DNA from: RPRI01 sp051233685
GTDB taxonomy: Bacteria > Desulfobacterota > Desulfobacteria > Desulfobacterales > RPRI01
Reading direction: 5' to 3'
Assembly (NCBI RefSeq): GCF_051233685.1
Contig: NZ_JBAMMY010000025.1
Span: 1-45,207 of the forward strand
DNA length: 45,207 nt
The notes below the pieces were generated by a model, which had not been told where the DNA came from, did no database searches, and worked only from the letters and a program-made list of their open reading frames with translations. Shown in pieces: positions 17,365 to 26,448 of the stretch. Numbering within the stretch: the stretch's first letter is position 1; the number at the start of each line of letters is the position of its first letter. The position numbers and the translations under genes were made by a program.

Positions 17365-17994
17365 TTATTCAATGCTATTGATCTTGGTTTGAATAGCTTC
17401 CATTTGATGTTGCAACTCCTCAGCCTGTTTTTTAAGGGTTTCCAACGTATCTTTACGTGATGCGGCCGGTGTTCCACCTGAATCCGGCAAGGGTGGGATA
17501 TTGCCAGATCTCATTGCCATACCGCGACCACCACCCATTCTCTTGCCACCACCGCCACCCATGCCCCGACCGGAACCTCCGCGGCAACGGCCTATTCCTC
17601 TTGTGGGAACAGCTCCGGTCCCAACTGTGGTGGAAACACCCGCTTTTTCCGGCACATTTGCTTGCGTTAATGGCATAATGCCGCCTGTTCTGAAACGTTC
17701 AACAGCTTCTCTGACTGACCCTGTCTGTCCGGCATAGACGGTTACACCTGCTGCAGAAAAAGCCGTCATTGCATTCGGGCCGCAATTACCTGTCAGAACC
17801 GCCTCTGCGCCCTTGGAAACAACAAAACCGGCTGCCTGAATGCCGGCTCCACCGCTAAGGCCTTTGTTTTCATTGTCATAGGAAACAAAGCTCATATCTT
17901 CAGTATCCACGATGATAAAACAGTCGCATCGGCCAAAGCGTGGATCAATCTTCGCATTCAGGTCCTTTCCTGTAGAACTGACAACTACCTTCAT
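17365..17994 (-). CDS. NifX/orange-protein-like protein with Gly-rich and coiled-coil tail
   Basis: A protein of 209 aa. The N-terminal 110 residues (MKVVVSSTGKDLNAKIDPRFGRCDCFIIVD ... EAVLTGNCGPNAM) are the dinitrogenase iron-molybdenum cofactor (NifX/NafY) family, similar to the orange protein that binds a Mo-Cu-S cluster. They are followed by a Gly/Arg-rich stretch (about residues 130-170) and a C-terminal coiled coil. The start at 17994 has AAGGAG 8 bp upstream; a further upstream in-frame start (18066) is inside the promoter. It is the first gene of the operon under the -24/-12 promoter at 18047-18061, as known orange-protein operons of sulfate reducers are sigma-54-controlled. Confidence 0.88.
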   Translation of the reverse strand: MKVVVSSTGKDLNAKIDPRFGRCDCFIIVDTEDMSFVSYDNENKGLSGGAGIQAAGFVVSKGAEAVLTGNCGPNAMTAFSAAGVTVYAGQTGSVREAVERFRTGGIMPLTQANVPEKAGVSTTVGTGAVPTRGIGRCRGGSGRGMGGGGGKRMGGGRGMAMRSGNIPPLPDSGGTPAASRKDTLETLKKQAEELQHQMEAIQTKINSIE

Positions 17995-18046
17995 TTTTAT
18001 GACTCCTTGTGTGAGTTCTCGCTTGTCACTCATATTGTTTAACACT

Positions 18047-18061
18047 GCAAGTGCAGTGCCA
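18047..18061 (-). promoter_or_regulatory. Sigma-54 (-24/-12) promoter
   Basis: On the minus strand TGGCACTGCACTTGC matches the consensus TGGCAC-N5-TTGC exactly, with GG and GC ten bases apart. Transcription would start near 18035, about 40 bp ahead of the NifX-like start. This is the promoter of the operon running to 13031. Confidence 0.88.
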
Positions 18062-18143
18062 AACATGAACCAATAGTGGTGATAGCTTTTAACTAGTTGT
18101 TAAAACGAGAGGTAATTGATATTGAATGGGATGATGATGGGTC

Positions 18144-18203
18144 TTAAAGTAGCTATTATGCTACTATATTACGTTTATGATAGGTGCGGCAGCGCTACTT
18201 TAA
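18144..18203. promoter_or_regulatory. Candidate enhancer (UAS) for sigma-54 activator
   Basis: Perfect inverted repeats TTAAAGTAGC (18144-18153) and GCTACTTTAA (18194-18203), plus a third half-site GCTACT (18160-18165) that forms a compact AGTAGC-N6-GCTACT palindrome, lie 85-145 bp upstream of the -24 element. That is the usual distance for an enhancer-binding protein, and the adjacent gene encodes one. Confidence 0.55.
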
Positions 18204-19586
18204 TTTTTTTTTGCGCCGGGCGCGTCCGTTTTGTACGGGAAGGGAGATGCCCAGTTTCTTTATCCTGCGAAAAAGCGTGGTTTTGTGGATGCCAAGCTCT
18301 CGCGCTGCCGCCAACCGGTTGAAGGAGTTTCGTTCGAGTGCGGTACGGATTGCCTGGGCGTCAAGAATGTCGTGGGCGGATCTCACATCGTGATCCATGA
18401 TTGTTGCCGTGCCGTGGGATGTCAACTCTCCCGGCAGGAGTGTAATGCCGATAAATCCGTCGCTACAGAGAATGAAAGCGCGCTCAATAGCGTTTCGCAA
18501 TTCGCGTATGTTTCCAGGCCAATCATGGGCCATGAGGAGTGACAAGGCTTCTGCGGCAATTCCCTGAACGGATTTCTGTTGCAACCGGTTGAACCGGGCG
18601 ATGAACTGATCCACCAGCAGGGGAATGTCCTCTTTTCGCCGGCGTAACGGAGGCAGTTCGAAGCGCACCACATTTATGCGGTAATAGAGGTCCTCCCGGA
18701 AAAACCCTTGACGTACCTGGTCGGATATGTCTTTGTTGGTGGCTACGATAACCCGGGCATCTGTGACCTCCGAGCGGGTTGCTCCCAGCGGCTCATATGT
18801 TCTCTCCTGCAACACGCGAAGCAATCTAACCTGAAGGGCCGGGCTGACATCACCGATTTCATCGAGGAAGATGGTTCCACCCCTGGCCAACGCAAAACGG
18901 CCTGGTTTGTCCTTGTGCGCACCGGTAAATGCCCCGGTCTTGTAACCGAACAACTCCGACTCCAACAGAGTGTCGGGTAAAGCCCCGCAGTTGACCGCGA
19001 CAAATGGGTTCTGATTGCGAGGGCTAAGCGAATGGATCGTCTGTGCCACCAGTTCTTTCCCTGTTCCGGTTTCTCCTGAGATGAGAACCGTGCTGGGGCT
19101 TGCGGCGATGGCTGGAAGAACCTCGAACAATCGCTGCATCAGGGGGCTTCTGCTGGTTAGATCGCCGACCTGAAATTTTCCTTCCAGTTCCTGACGCAAG
19201 GCCTCAACATCCGAAAGGTCGCGGAAAGTTTCCGCGCCGCCGACCACGCGGCCATCGCTATCGCGCAGCACGGCGGTGGAAATACTGATGGGGGTGCGGT
19301 TCCCTTCTGAGTCGATGATGTAACCGGATTTGCCAATGACAGGTTTGCCTGTTTTTAAAGTTTGCTTAAGTGCGCAAGCAGCTCCGCACATGCTGGATCT
19401 AAACACCTCCGAGCAGAGCTGGCCAATCGCCTCCTTACGTGACACACCCGTGATTTCTTCAGCGGCCCGGTTGAACGACATGATGCGCCACTCCATGTCT
19501 ATTGTGAAAACTCCGTCCGAGATGCTTTCGAGGATAGCTTCTGTTGGTGCAAGATCCCTCGGCATTTTTTTCCTGTTGCCACTCAT
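18195..19586 (-). CDS. Sigma-54-dependent enhancer-binding regulator (PAS-AAA+-Fis)
   Basis: A protein of 463 aa. One PAS domain (about residues 15-125) with the Cys set Cys58, 67, 71 precedes the AAA+ domain (about 145-385) with Walker A GETGTGKE, GAFTGA loop and GGTIFLDEIGD. The Fis-type helix-turn-helix (about 410-450, RLAAARELGIHKTTLFRRIKKL) follows. The start is 7 bp after the FrhB-like stop, so it is the last gene of the Hmc-Hdr operon and also lies directly ahead of the sigma-54 operon at 17994. It is the natural candidate to activate that promoter. Confidence 0.92.
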   Translation of the reverse strand: MSGNRKKMPRDLAPTEAILESISDGVFTIDMEWRIMSFNRAAEEITGVSRKEAIGQLCSEVFRSSMCGAACALKQTLKTGKPVIGKSGYIIDSEGNRTPISISTAVLRDSDGRVVGGAETFRDLSDVEALRQELEGKFQVGDLTSRSPLMQRLFEVLPAIAASPSTVLISGETGTGKELVAQTIHSLSPRNQNPFVAVNCGALPDTLLESELFGYKTGAFTGAHKDKPGRFALARGGTIFLDEIGDVSPALQVRLLRVLQERTYEPLGATRSEVTDARVIVATNKDISDQVRQGFFREDLYYRINVVRFELPPLRRRKEDIPLLVDQFIARFNRLQQKSVQGIAAEALSLLMAHDWPGNIRELRNAIERAFILCSDGFIGITLLPGELTSHGTATIMDHDVRSAHDILDAQAIRTALERNSFNRLAAARELGIHKTTLFRRIKKLGISLPVQNGRARRKKKLK

Positions 19587-19593
19587 TCTGATG

Positions 19594-20718
19594 CTATTCT
19601 TGTATTATCTCAGGTTGTCGTACATCTCTCATACGGTTTTTTTTCGCCGATTGTTTTTTCCTGTCGGACAATTCCATGACTTTTGCGAGAATTTCAGTGG
19701 CCAGGATGGGGGGATATTTGTGCCTGTACGTCTCGATAGTCCCTCCCAAAGCATCGTTCAACACAGCCTGTCCCTGAAGAGAACGCGTTATTACGGTTGT
19801 CCAGCCTTCAGGCGAGCCTAAGCCGCCAAAAGAAAGATCCGCAAATTCAGCGCTGTAATCAAAGCAGTAGTGGCAGGCATGGCGCTTCATGAAATCAAGT
19901 TGATCAAGGGAGATGTGACGTATCTCTTTATTGCGCAGATGTATCATGAGATGCTCTTTAACGTTGATCTTGTTAACCTCGTCCCACCGGAAATTGCCGA
20001 TCTTTTCCAGTTGGTGCTGCTGTTCGGGACCAAAAATGAAATTACCCGTACAGAAAAGTCCGAAAATGATTGTAATGGAGTTAGCGGGCTCAATCCCCAG
20101 GGCCTGGATTCTCCTGATAGTATTAACCTGGCAAGGGGTTCCCACAAAGGCAACCCGGTCTAAACGTTTAGAGCTAATGTAGCCGACTTTAACAAAGGAA
20201 GGGGAATAGGTTGAATATAGTTCCGAAAAGAGCTGCAGGCCGTGAGAAGCATCAAAATGGAAGCCGGCAGATCCGATGATTTCCTCTTTGCTATGGGCAA
20301 GCCATGGTCTCCGCTGAAACAATCCTGACTCTTTGGTGACGATGGCCCCATCAATGTGGCCCTTTTCAAATAAATTGAGCAGCAGCGCAGTTACCACCCC
20401 GCCGTCGGTGGCACGTTCCTTAATTGCTGGGTTTGTAGTTCTGGCCACCAGGGAGCAAAGAACGCGGCCCATAGGCGCCTCCCAGTTCACGAGATTTTTG
20501 ACTTCCTCATCAAGTTCGTGGGTCTCCGGGCAGATAGAATAGCAAAGACCGCCTCCTATACATTTTTCTTTTCCTTCAGCTTTATACCGGGGGTTGCCTT
20601 CTTCATCCAACTCCAGTCCCCCGTAGTTGAGGGCGGTGCAAAAGGCCACACAGCCGCCACAGCGTTGGCAGAGTCCATGTTTTTGAACCTCCTCAATCAG
20701 ATCGGAAAAAGTTTTCAT
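19594..20718 (-). CDS. FrhB/FdhB-like flavoprotein (coenzyme F420 hydrogenase beta family)
   Basis: A protein of 374 aa. The N-terminal ferredoxin-like part has CQRCGGCVAFC (residues about 18-28) and a degenerate second motif CIGGGLCYSICP. The central FrhB domain shows the ATDGGVVTALL FAD-site string, VAFVGTPCQVNTIRR and a CHYCFDYSAEFADLSFGG block. The family moves electrons between FAD and Fe-S clusters or a soluble hydride carrier (F420 or NAD(P)H). In bacteria without F420 it usually serves as an Hdr-linked input module. It is 117 bp after the double HdrA gene, which could be an internal regulatory gap. A degraded copy of its 3' end lies at 12801-13046. Confidence 0.88.
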   Translation of the reverse strand: MKTFSDLIEEVQKHGLCQRCGGCVAFCTALNYGGLELDEEGNPRYKAEGKEKCIGGGLCYSICPETHELDEEVKNLVNWEAPMGRVLCSLVARTTNPAIKERATDGGVVTALLLNLFEKGHIDGAIVTKESGLFQRRPWLAHSKEEIIGSAGFHFDASHGLQLFSELYSTYSPSFVKVGYISSKRLDRVAFVGTPCQVNTIRRIQALGIEPANSITIIFGLFCTGNFIFGPEQQHQLEKIGNFRWDEVNKINVKEHLMIHLRNKEIRHISLDQLDFMKRHACHYCFDYSAEFADLSFGGLGSPEGWTTVITRSLQGQAVLNDALGGTIETYRHKYPPILATEILAKVMELSDRKKQSAKKNRMRDVRQPEIIQE

Positions 20719-20835
20719 AGCTACCTCTACTTTGGTTTAAAATAGGAAACTGCTTACTATCATATGAAAGAAGTATATCAAAAAGCAGCTTGTTTATCAA
20801 TAAGCAATATAAGATATTATTGTATCAACCAACAA

Positions 20836-23800
20836 TCATAGTGCATATATCTGCGCAAATATCTGGTCATTATCAAAACCTTTAAGCCGGATAGCTCCGG
20901 ATCGGCAGGATGCCACGCACAATCCGCATCCCTTGCAAAGCGCCGGATTGATATTGGCTTTGCCGGGGAAGAACCTGGCGGTTTCCTCAATAAAAGAAGG
21001 CGCCGAGTACGGACAAATCGAAACGCAAACCCCGCAGCTGCTGCATGCCGCAGGAATAACTTCTGCAATGGTTCCGCTCGTATATATGGTTTTACGTGCA
21101 AGCAGGGTTATAGCCCGGGTTGCGGCCGCCACTGCCTGAGCAATGGATTCGTCTATCGGTTTTGGCGCATGAGCCAGACCGCAAATAAAAACACCGTCGG
21201 TTGCGCAATCAACCGGCCTGAGTTTGATGTGGGCTTCCATGAAAAAACCATCGTTATTCAGGGTAGCCTTGTATTGTTGCGCCAGCGGATTTTTTGCGGG
21301 CGGTGTTATGGCTGTCGCCAGCACAAGAAGATCCGGATTTATTTCCATTTTGCGGCGTATGACGGTGTCGGTGAACCTGACTTTAAGATCTTGTTCATCC
21401 AGGCTTACATCTATGCCTTGATCCGCATGATATCGAATGAAGATAATCCCCTTTTCCCTGGCTTCCCGGTAAAGATCTTCGCGTAACCCGTAAGAGCGCA
21501 TGTCCCGGTAAAGGATATATACATCCATATCCGGGTTGAGCTTTTTAAGCTCTAAGGCGTTTTTGATGGAATGGGTGCAACAGACCTTTGAGCAATAAGG
21601 CCGTTCGGGAATTCTGGAACCGACGCACTGAATAAACAGGGCTGTTTTCTTCTGCGATATGTCCGGATCGTTTCCAATCAGTTTGCGATCCAGCTCAAGA
21701 CTTGTCAGCACCCGTTCATCCTTTCCGTAAAGATACTGATCCGGCTTTAATTCCAATGCTCCTGATGCAATAATTGTAACGCCATGTATCAGTTCCTCTG
21801 TCTTATCTTCCGTCCTGATGGTGGTTTTGAAGTTTCCGACAAAACCGTCTGTCCTGATTATTTCGGCGTTTGTAAAAATATCGATATTTTTATCCGCCCG
21901 GATCCCGGCTGTCATCCGGCTTAAATTCTGCTGAACATCTTCTCCCTGCCAGGTTTGATGAATATGCAGGGACTGACCGCCCAGCCGGTCGCTTTTTTCT
22001 ATCAGAAACGTGTGGTATCCTTGATTCGAAAAGGTTTTTGCTGCTGTTATTCCGGCTATACCGCCACCGATTACGAGAGCCGCCTGATTGACCTGAAGTT
22101 CGGCTTCCCTGAGAGGCTCCATGAGTTCAACCTTTGCAACTGCCATCCGTACGAGAGCTTTCGCCTTTTCTGTTGCGGCTTCAGGGGTGCTTTTATGCAC
22201 CCAGGAACACTGGTTTCTGATATTTGTCAGATCAAAGACATACTTGTTCAGGCCTGCATTTGTGAGAGTCTCTTGAAAAAGAGGTTCATGGGTTTTGGGA
22301 GTACAGGCGGCCACAACCACCCTATTCAATCGCTTTTCTTTGATAATAATGGACATATTGTCCTGAGTGCCCTGAGAGCAACTGAACATGTTCTGCTCGG
22401 CATAGGCAACAGATTTCAAGTTCTTAGCGTATTCAACGACTGCAGGGACGTCAATCACACCGGCGATATTGGTGCCGCAGCAGCAAACAAAAACACCTAT
22501 CCGGGGTGGTTCGCCACGTGTATCTGTCTCTTTGACAAGCTCTTTCTGTCTGGTCAAAGTCCAGCGGGATTCGGTCAGGCAATTTCCGGCGCTGCCGGCA
22601 GATGCACTCGCTTCAATGACCGAAGAGGGAATATCTTTCGGGGCCTCGAAAGAGCCGCAAACAAAAATGCCGGGCCTGGATGTGCTGACCGGTTCAAAGC
22701 TGTTGGTTTTGACAAAGCCGTAAGCATCCAATCGAATATTATTAGTGTTAGCCAGAGAAGATATAGTCTTGGTCACCTCCAGACCCACAGAAAGAACTAT
22801 AATGTCAAATTTTTCTTCAACCCGATTTCCGGATTCGTCAAGGTACCGGATCAGCTGATCGCCGCTGTCTGCCGGTACAATATTCGTGATTCTGGATTTG
22901 ACGAAACGGACACCGTATTCATTCCTGGCCCGGTTGTAGTATCTTTCAAAGTCTTTTCCATGGGTGCGTATATCCATATAAAAAATTGCAGCATCCAAAG
23001 GTTCTTTACTGTGTTCTTTAGCCAGCATGGCTTCTTTGATTGCATATGTGCAGCAGACCGACGAACAGTAGCCCTTAGCGCCGATATGCACATCCCTTGA
23101 TCCGATACATTGAAGCCATGCGATTTTTTTAGGTTCTTTTTTATCCGACGGACGAACCATGTGACCGCCGTAAGGGCCGGATGCCGAAAGTATCCGTTCA
23201 AATTCCAGACTTGTGATGATGTCGGAAGATTTTGAGTAACCGTAGACATCATGGAGCTTTGGGTCATAAGTTTTACATCCGCCGGACAGGATAATCGCGC
23301 CCACATTGAGTGTCATATCTTTGGGTTGATCATCAAAATTGATGGCATCGGCAGGGCAGAATTTTTCACAAGCCCTGCATTTCCCCTTGGTTAAAAAAAG
23401 GCAATTATCGGGATCAATTGCGTATTTCAGGGGGACTGCCTGAGCATATTTAACATAAATGGCCTTGCGTTTACTTAAGGAGCCATCATACTCATTTATA
23501 ACTTTTTTTGGGCACTTCTCCGCACACAACCCGCAGGCGATACATTTATTCATGTCCACATAACGGGGATACTGCTTCAGAGATACCTCAAAGTTGCCCT
23601 CGTCACCTGATATGTTTTGGACTTCCGATAATGTCAGCAACTCTATATTTATGTGCCGGCCAACCTCGACCAGCTTGGGCGAGACGATGCACATGGCGCA
23701 ATCATTGGTAGGAAAGGTTTTATCAAATTGCGGCATTAGTCCGCCAATGGAAGACGATCTCTCAACAAGATAAACATAATAACCGGAATCAGCCGCATCC

Positions 23801-23868
23801 AGAGCCGCCTGCATGCCGGCAATGCCGCCACCAACTACCATCACAGCGCCAATTTCTTTTCGGGACAT
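20836..23868 (-). CDS. hdrA: HdrA-like double flavoprotein (two HdrA modules fused)
   Basis: A protein of 1010 aa, about twice a minimal HdrA core. Two FAD-binding Rossmann starts are visible: VVGGGIAGMQAAL (residues about 11-23) and VIGGGIAGITAAK (about 600). Iron-sulfur motifs are CIACGLCAEKCPKK (about 112), CRACEKFCP (about 165), a central CCCGTNIAG and CTPKTHEP, and two C-terminal ferredoxin motifs (CSSCGVCVSICPYSA and CKGCGLCVASCRSGA). HdrA carries the bifurcating FAD in heterodisulfide-reductase complexes. Here it sits between HdrB (9 bp upstream) and the FrhB-like gene, so electrons from the membrane HdrC/HdrB chain probably meet those of a soluble donor at this flavin. No in-frame TGA is present, unlike in the seleno-HdrA of some methanogens. 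Confidence 0.93.
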   Translation of the reverse strand: MSRKEIGAVMVVGGGIAGMQAALDAADSGYYVYLVERSSSIGGLMPQFDKTFPTNDCAMCIVSPKLVEVGRHINIELLTLSEVQNISGDEGNFEVSLKQYPRYVDMNKCIACGLCAEKCPKKVINEYDGSLSKRKAIYVKYAQAVPLKYAIDPDNCLFLTKGKCRACEKFCPADAINFDDQPKDMTLNVGAIILSGGCKTYDPKLHDVYGYSKSSDIITSLEFERILSASGPYGGHMVRPSDKKEPKKIAWLQCIGSRDVHIGAKGYCSSVCCTYAIKEAMLAKEHSKEPLDAAIFYMDIRTHGKDFERYYNRARNEYGVRFVKSRITNIVPADSGDQLIRYLDESGNRVEEKFDIIVLSVGLEVTKTISSLANTNNIRLDAYGFVKTNSFEPVSTSRPGIFVCGSFEAPKDIPSSVIEASASAGSAGNCLTESRWTLTRQKELVKETDTRGEPPRIGVFVCCCGTNIAGVIDVPAVVEYAKNLKSVAYAEQNMFSCSQGTQDNMSIIIKEKRLNRVVVAACTPKTHEPLFQETLTNAGLNKYVFDLTNIRNQCSWVHKSTPEAATEKAKALVRMAVAKVELMEPLREAELQVNQAALVIGGGIAGITAAKTFSNQGYHTFLIEKSDRLGGQSLHIHQTWQGEDVQQNLSRMTAGIRADKNIDIFTNAEIIRTDGFVGNFKTTIRTEDKTEELIHGVTIIASGALELKPDQYLYGKDERVLTSLELDRKLIGNDPDISQKKTALFIQCVGSRIPERPYCSKVCCTHSIKNALELKKLNPDMDVYILYRDMRSYGLREDLYREAREKGIIFIRYHADQGIDVSLDEQDLKVRFTDTVIRRKMEINPDLLVLATAITPPAKNPLAQQYKATLNNDGFFMEAHIKLRPVDCATDGVFICGLAHAPKPIDESIAQAVAAATRAITLLARKTIYTSGTIAEVIPAACSSCGVCVSICPYSAPSFIEETARFFPGKANINPALCKGCGLCVASCRSGAIRLKGFDNDQIFAQIYAL

Positions 23869-23876
23869 TTTTTCTC

Positions 23877-24749
23877 CTACAGCAAAAAGGATTCTATACT
23901 GCTGATATCAGGTATATTCATGTTAATCCCCAATGCATTTCCTCCGATACCCATAGCGAGTCCTATAAGTTGCGGGTATAATATACTTAAGAGGCAGTTG
24001 TTTATATCATTTGAAGCTGTCATCATTTTTTGAACCCTGCCAAATTGCATCTGACAAAACGGGCAGGCGACACAAAGGTAGTCAGCTCCGGCCCGTTTGG
24101 CATCAGCAAGTTTTTTACCGGTTAAATCCATGGAAAGACGGTCATTAATACCCAGAAGCGGAGCGCCGCAGCATTCCAGCTTTAACGGCCAGTCAATACT
24201 TTGGGCGCCTGTGGCGGATACAAGTTCGTCAAACAAAACGGGGGCAACCGGGTCATCGAATTCAGTAATATCACTGGGCCTTAAGGCATGACATCCGTAA
24301 TGGGGTGCAATTTTAATACTTTTAAATGTTCTGCTTACTTTCTCTTTCAGTGTGCTTATGCCGATGTCATGATAAAGAACGGAAAGAAAATGTTTTACTT
24401 TCAACGTTCCCGAATATTTTAAGCCTTCTTCGGCCAGAAACGCATTTACTTCTTCTTTAAGTCCGGAATTCTGCTTCATAAGATGTACGGCTTTTTTCAG
24501 ACTGCCGAAGCAGCATTTGCAAAGCACCATCATATCCAAACCCTGTTTTTCAGCCAAAGCAAGGTTTCTGGCGGCCATCAGCACAAAAGTCCTGTTGTCC
24601 GTATTTCTGATCGGATTGCCGCAGCATTTGAATTCACGAATATCCACAACTTCAACGCCGAGTTTATCCAGCACTGCCCTGGCGGAGAGTTCATATTGCG
24701 AAACTCTGACCGGAATATTACATCCAAGAAATAATGCAAATTTCATCAT
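23877..24749 (-). CDS. hdrB: HdrB-like CCG-domain protein
   Basis: A protein of 290 aa with two CCG domains typical of HdrB. The first has LFLGCNIPVR, KCCGNPIRN and CKCCFGSLKKAV; the second has HYGCHALRPSD, ECCGAPLLG and ACPFCQMQF. In methanogens these cysteines bind the noncubane [4Fe-4S] clusters that reduce heterodisulfide. In sulfate reducers the natural disulfide is unknown (DsrC has been proposed as partner for such units). The stop-start distance to the HdrC-like fusion upstream is 7 bp. Confidence 0.93.
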   Translation of the reverse strand: MMKFALFLGCNIPVRVSQYELSARAVLDKLGVEVVDIREFKCCGNPIRNTDNRTFVLMAARNLALAEKQGLDMMVLCKCCFGSLKKAVHLMKQNSGLKEEVNAFLAEEGLKYSGTLKVKHFLSVLYHDIGISTLKEKVSRTFKSIKIAPHYGCHALRPSDITEFDDPVAPVLFDELVSATGAQSIDWPLKLECCGAPLLGINDRLSMDLTGKKLADAKRAGADYLCVACPFCQMQFGRVQKMMTASNDINNCLLSILYPQLIGLAMGIGGNALGINMNIPDISSIESFLL

Positions 24750-24756
24750 CGCATCC

Positions 24757-26268
24757 TTATTTCACAGCACGTTTCTCAGAAACGGTTCCATCTGAAGAAC
24801 GGTTTGCCTCTTTTACGGCAATGTTTTTAAGTTCATAAAATATATCCGTTACTTTTACACCCTGGGGGCAGTGTTCCTGACACTGATAGCAGGTCAAACA
24901 ATACCACAGCATTCTTGAACCCAACGCCAGGTCTTTAATGCCAAAGACTAAGGAACGTATTATCTGATGGGGCAGCAGATCAAGGTGATTTTGCGGATTT
25001 TCGTAATTTTCGACCACAGGGCATACCGTCGAACAATTTTCACATGTAAAGCAATATGCATAGGTGCCGGCGCGTGCGGAAAGGTCTGCTGTTTTCCTGA
25101 ACTCCTTATTTTCAGATGTCAATGAAACGACTTCTTCGGTTTTGTTCAGAAGCTCAAAATGATCTGTTAAGGCCTTTTGCGCTTTCTCCAACGGCATATC
25201 ATACTGTGTTGGCTCCAGTTCCTTCCGCTTAAGTCCCCGGTAAAAAGAAAAGGGTGTCAGCATCAGAGGAGCGGAATGGCCGTGTTGAATCATTTCTTCT
25301 CTGACGTTATACCACAGATCCCTCAGATTTATGCCTGCGGGACAAACAACCGTACAGCGATCACAATTGGTGCAAAGATATATACCCTGCCGGATCGCTG
25401 CAAGACCCCGTTCGCCGGTATCCTTTCGGGTAATATAGTCCTTCAGAAATACCATTCTTTCCGAAGGCAGGATATTTTCATTGCCTATGCTGTCAAAAGC
25501 AACTGCAACTGAACACCGGTAACTGCATGTTCCGCAATGCGTGCAGGCATCCAGTTCCATTACCTGGCGGGTCATGATATTTGCCGGATCGGAATTATTA
25601 TCCATGACGGCATTCGCCAGCAGGCTTAACGGCGTAGTAAATATATGGAACATCTTGCTAAACGGCAGATACGCAAGCCCAAAAAAACATGCAAGGATAT
25701 GTACATACCAGATATTCTGATAGTAATTATACGATGTCAGTTTGGTGGATTCCATTGCAATGCCGGTAACTATAATGATCGCCAATATAATGATGATATA
25801 GTAATCCATGCCATTTGTTTTAAGGCGGGGCACTTTCAAAACAAAACGTCGGTATAAAGCAATTGCTACGCCTGAAATCACCATAAATCCGAAAAAAAGC
25901 AAATAGGGGTTGAGCGCCAGATAATACTTGTCAAAAAGCGAGGTTTTTATGATTCTATCAAGGGCATGTGTGAACAGCAGAAACATAAAACCGGTAAAAA
26001 TAAGCATATGCATGACCCATCGGAGCTTGTCTTCTTTAAGTATCCGCATCTGAAAAAGCACATCTGTGACAAAAACCCTGATCAGTATTAAAATCTTTTG
26101 ACTGAATATGACAGAAATCAGCCCTTTCAGAGCGGTCGTAAATCTTGCCGATGCCGTAATGGTTTGGCTATTGATGCCGATACTGTAACGAAACCATCCG
26201 CAAATTTTATAAATCAGACCGATTCCAAAGACTGCAAGAGAAATATACAGCGCAATATTGTAAAACAT
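24757..26268 (-). CDS. Cytochrome b (HmcE/NarI-like) fused to an HdrC-like Fe-S domain
   Basis: A protein of 503 aa. The first about 230 residues are a NarI/HmcE-type membrane domain with five hydrophobic segments and likely haem-ligand His (positions about 87, 101, 190, 208). The rest is soluble and carries two HdrC-like pairs of [4Fe-4S] motifs: C242-THCGTC with CTNCDRCTVVCPAG, and a later YCFTCENCSTVCP with CLTCYQCQEHCPQG. In Hmc of Desulfovibrio, HmcE and HmcF are separate, and HmcF also contains CCG parts. Here that catalytic half is a separate HdrB gene. It would move electrons from membrane haem to cytoplasmic HdrB. The gap to the HmcD-like gene upstream is 14 bp. Confidence 0.88.
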   Translation of the reverse strand: MFYNIALYISLAVFGIGLIYKICGWFRYSIGINSQTITASARFTTALKGLISVIFSQKILILIRVFVTDVLFQMRILKEDKLRWVMHMLIFTGFMFLLFTHALDRIIKTSLFDKYYLALNPYLLFFGFMVISGVAIALYRRFVLKVPRLKTNGMDYYIIIILAIIIVTGIAMESTKLTSYNYYQNIWYVHILACFFGLAYLPFSKMFHIFTTPLSLLANAVMDNNSDPANIMTRQVMELDACTHCGTCSYRCSVAVAFDSIGNENILPSERMVFLKDYITRKDTGERGLAAIRQGIYLCTNCDRCTVVCPAGINLRDLWYNVREEMIQHGHSAPLMLTPFSFYRGLKRKELEPTQYDMPLEKAQKALTDHFELLNKTEEVVSLTSENKEFRKTADLSARAGTYAYCFTCENCSTVCPVVENYENPQNHLDLLPHQIIRSLVFGIKDLALGSRMLWYCLTCYQCQEHCPQGVKVTDIFYELKNIAVKEANRSSDGTVSEKRAVK

Positions 26269-26282
26269 TTGTCAGATTCCCT

Positions 26283-26432
26283 TTATGGTTTCTTTTTTTT
26301 ATTTTCGTCATCCCTTCCGGTCAGAAAATTCCAGAACAAAGCAATGCCAATCAGGGCAACAATCATCAGAAGATAGGCAACTCCTTTGGTATGCGTATAA
26401 AAATCCTGATAGGTATAAAATACAGTTTCCAT
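26283..26432 (-). CDS. HmcD-like small membrane protein
   Basis: A protein of 49 aa: METVFYTYQDFYTHTK, one transmembrane helix (YLLMIVALIGIALFWNFL) and a short charged tail rich in Lys. Size, order and topology match HmcD, a small integral subunit of the Hmc complex. I start it at the internal ATG 26432, which lies 16 bp after the HmcC stop; the upstream in-frame start at 26480 would overlap HmcC. Function: structural or assembly subunit, as far as known. Confidence 0.8.
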   Translation of the reverse strand: METVFYTYQDFYTHTKGVAYLLMIVALIGIALFWNFLTGRDDENKKKKP

Positions 26433-26448
26433 AAAATACCAGCCTTTG

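Noticed and set aside
21955..23100. Plus-strand open frame of 381 codons
   Set aside because: It lies opposite the HdrA gene, has low-complexity Cys/Phe/His-rich translation and no ribosome-binding site; it mirrors the minus-strand coding bias.
20836..23868. Selenocysteine in HdrA
   Set aside because: The frame has no internal TGA; the conserved Cys are coded as Cys.
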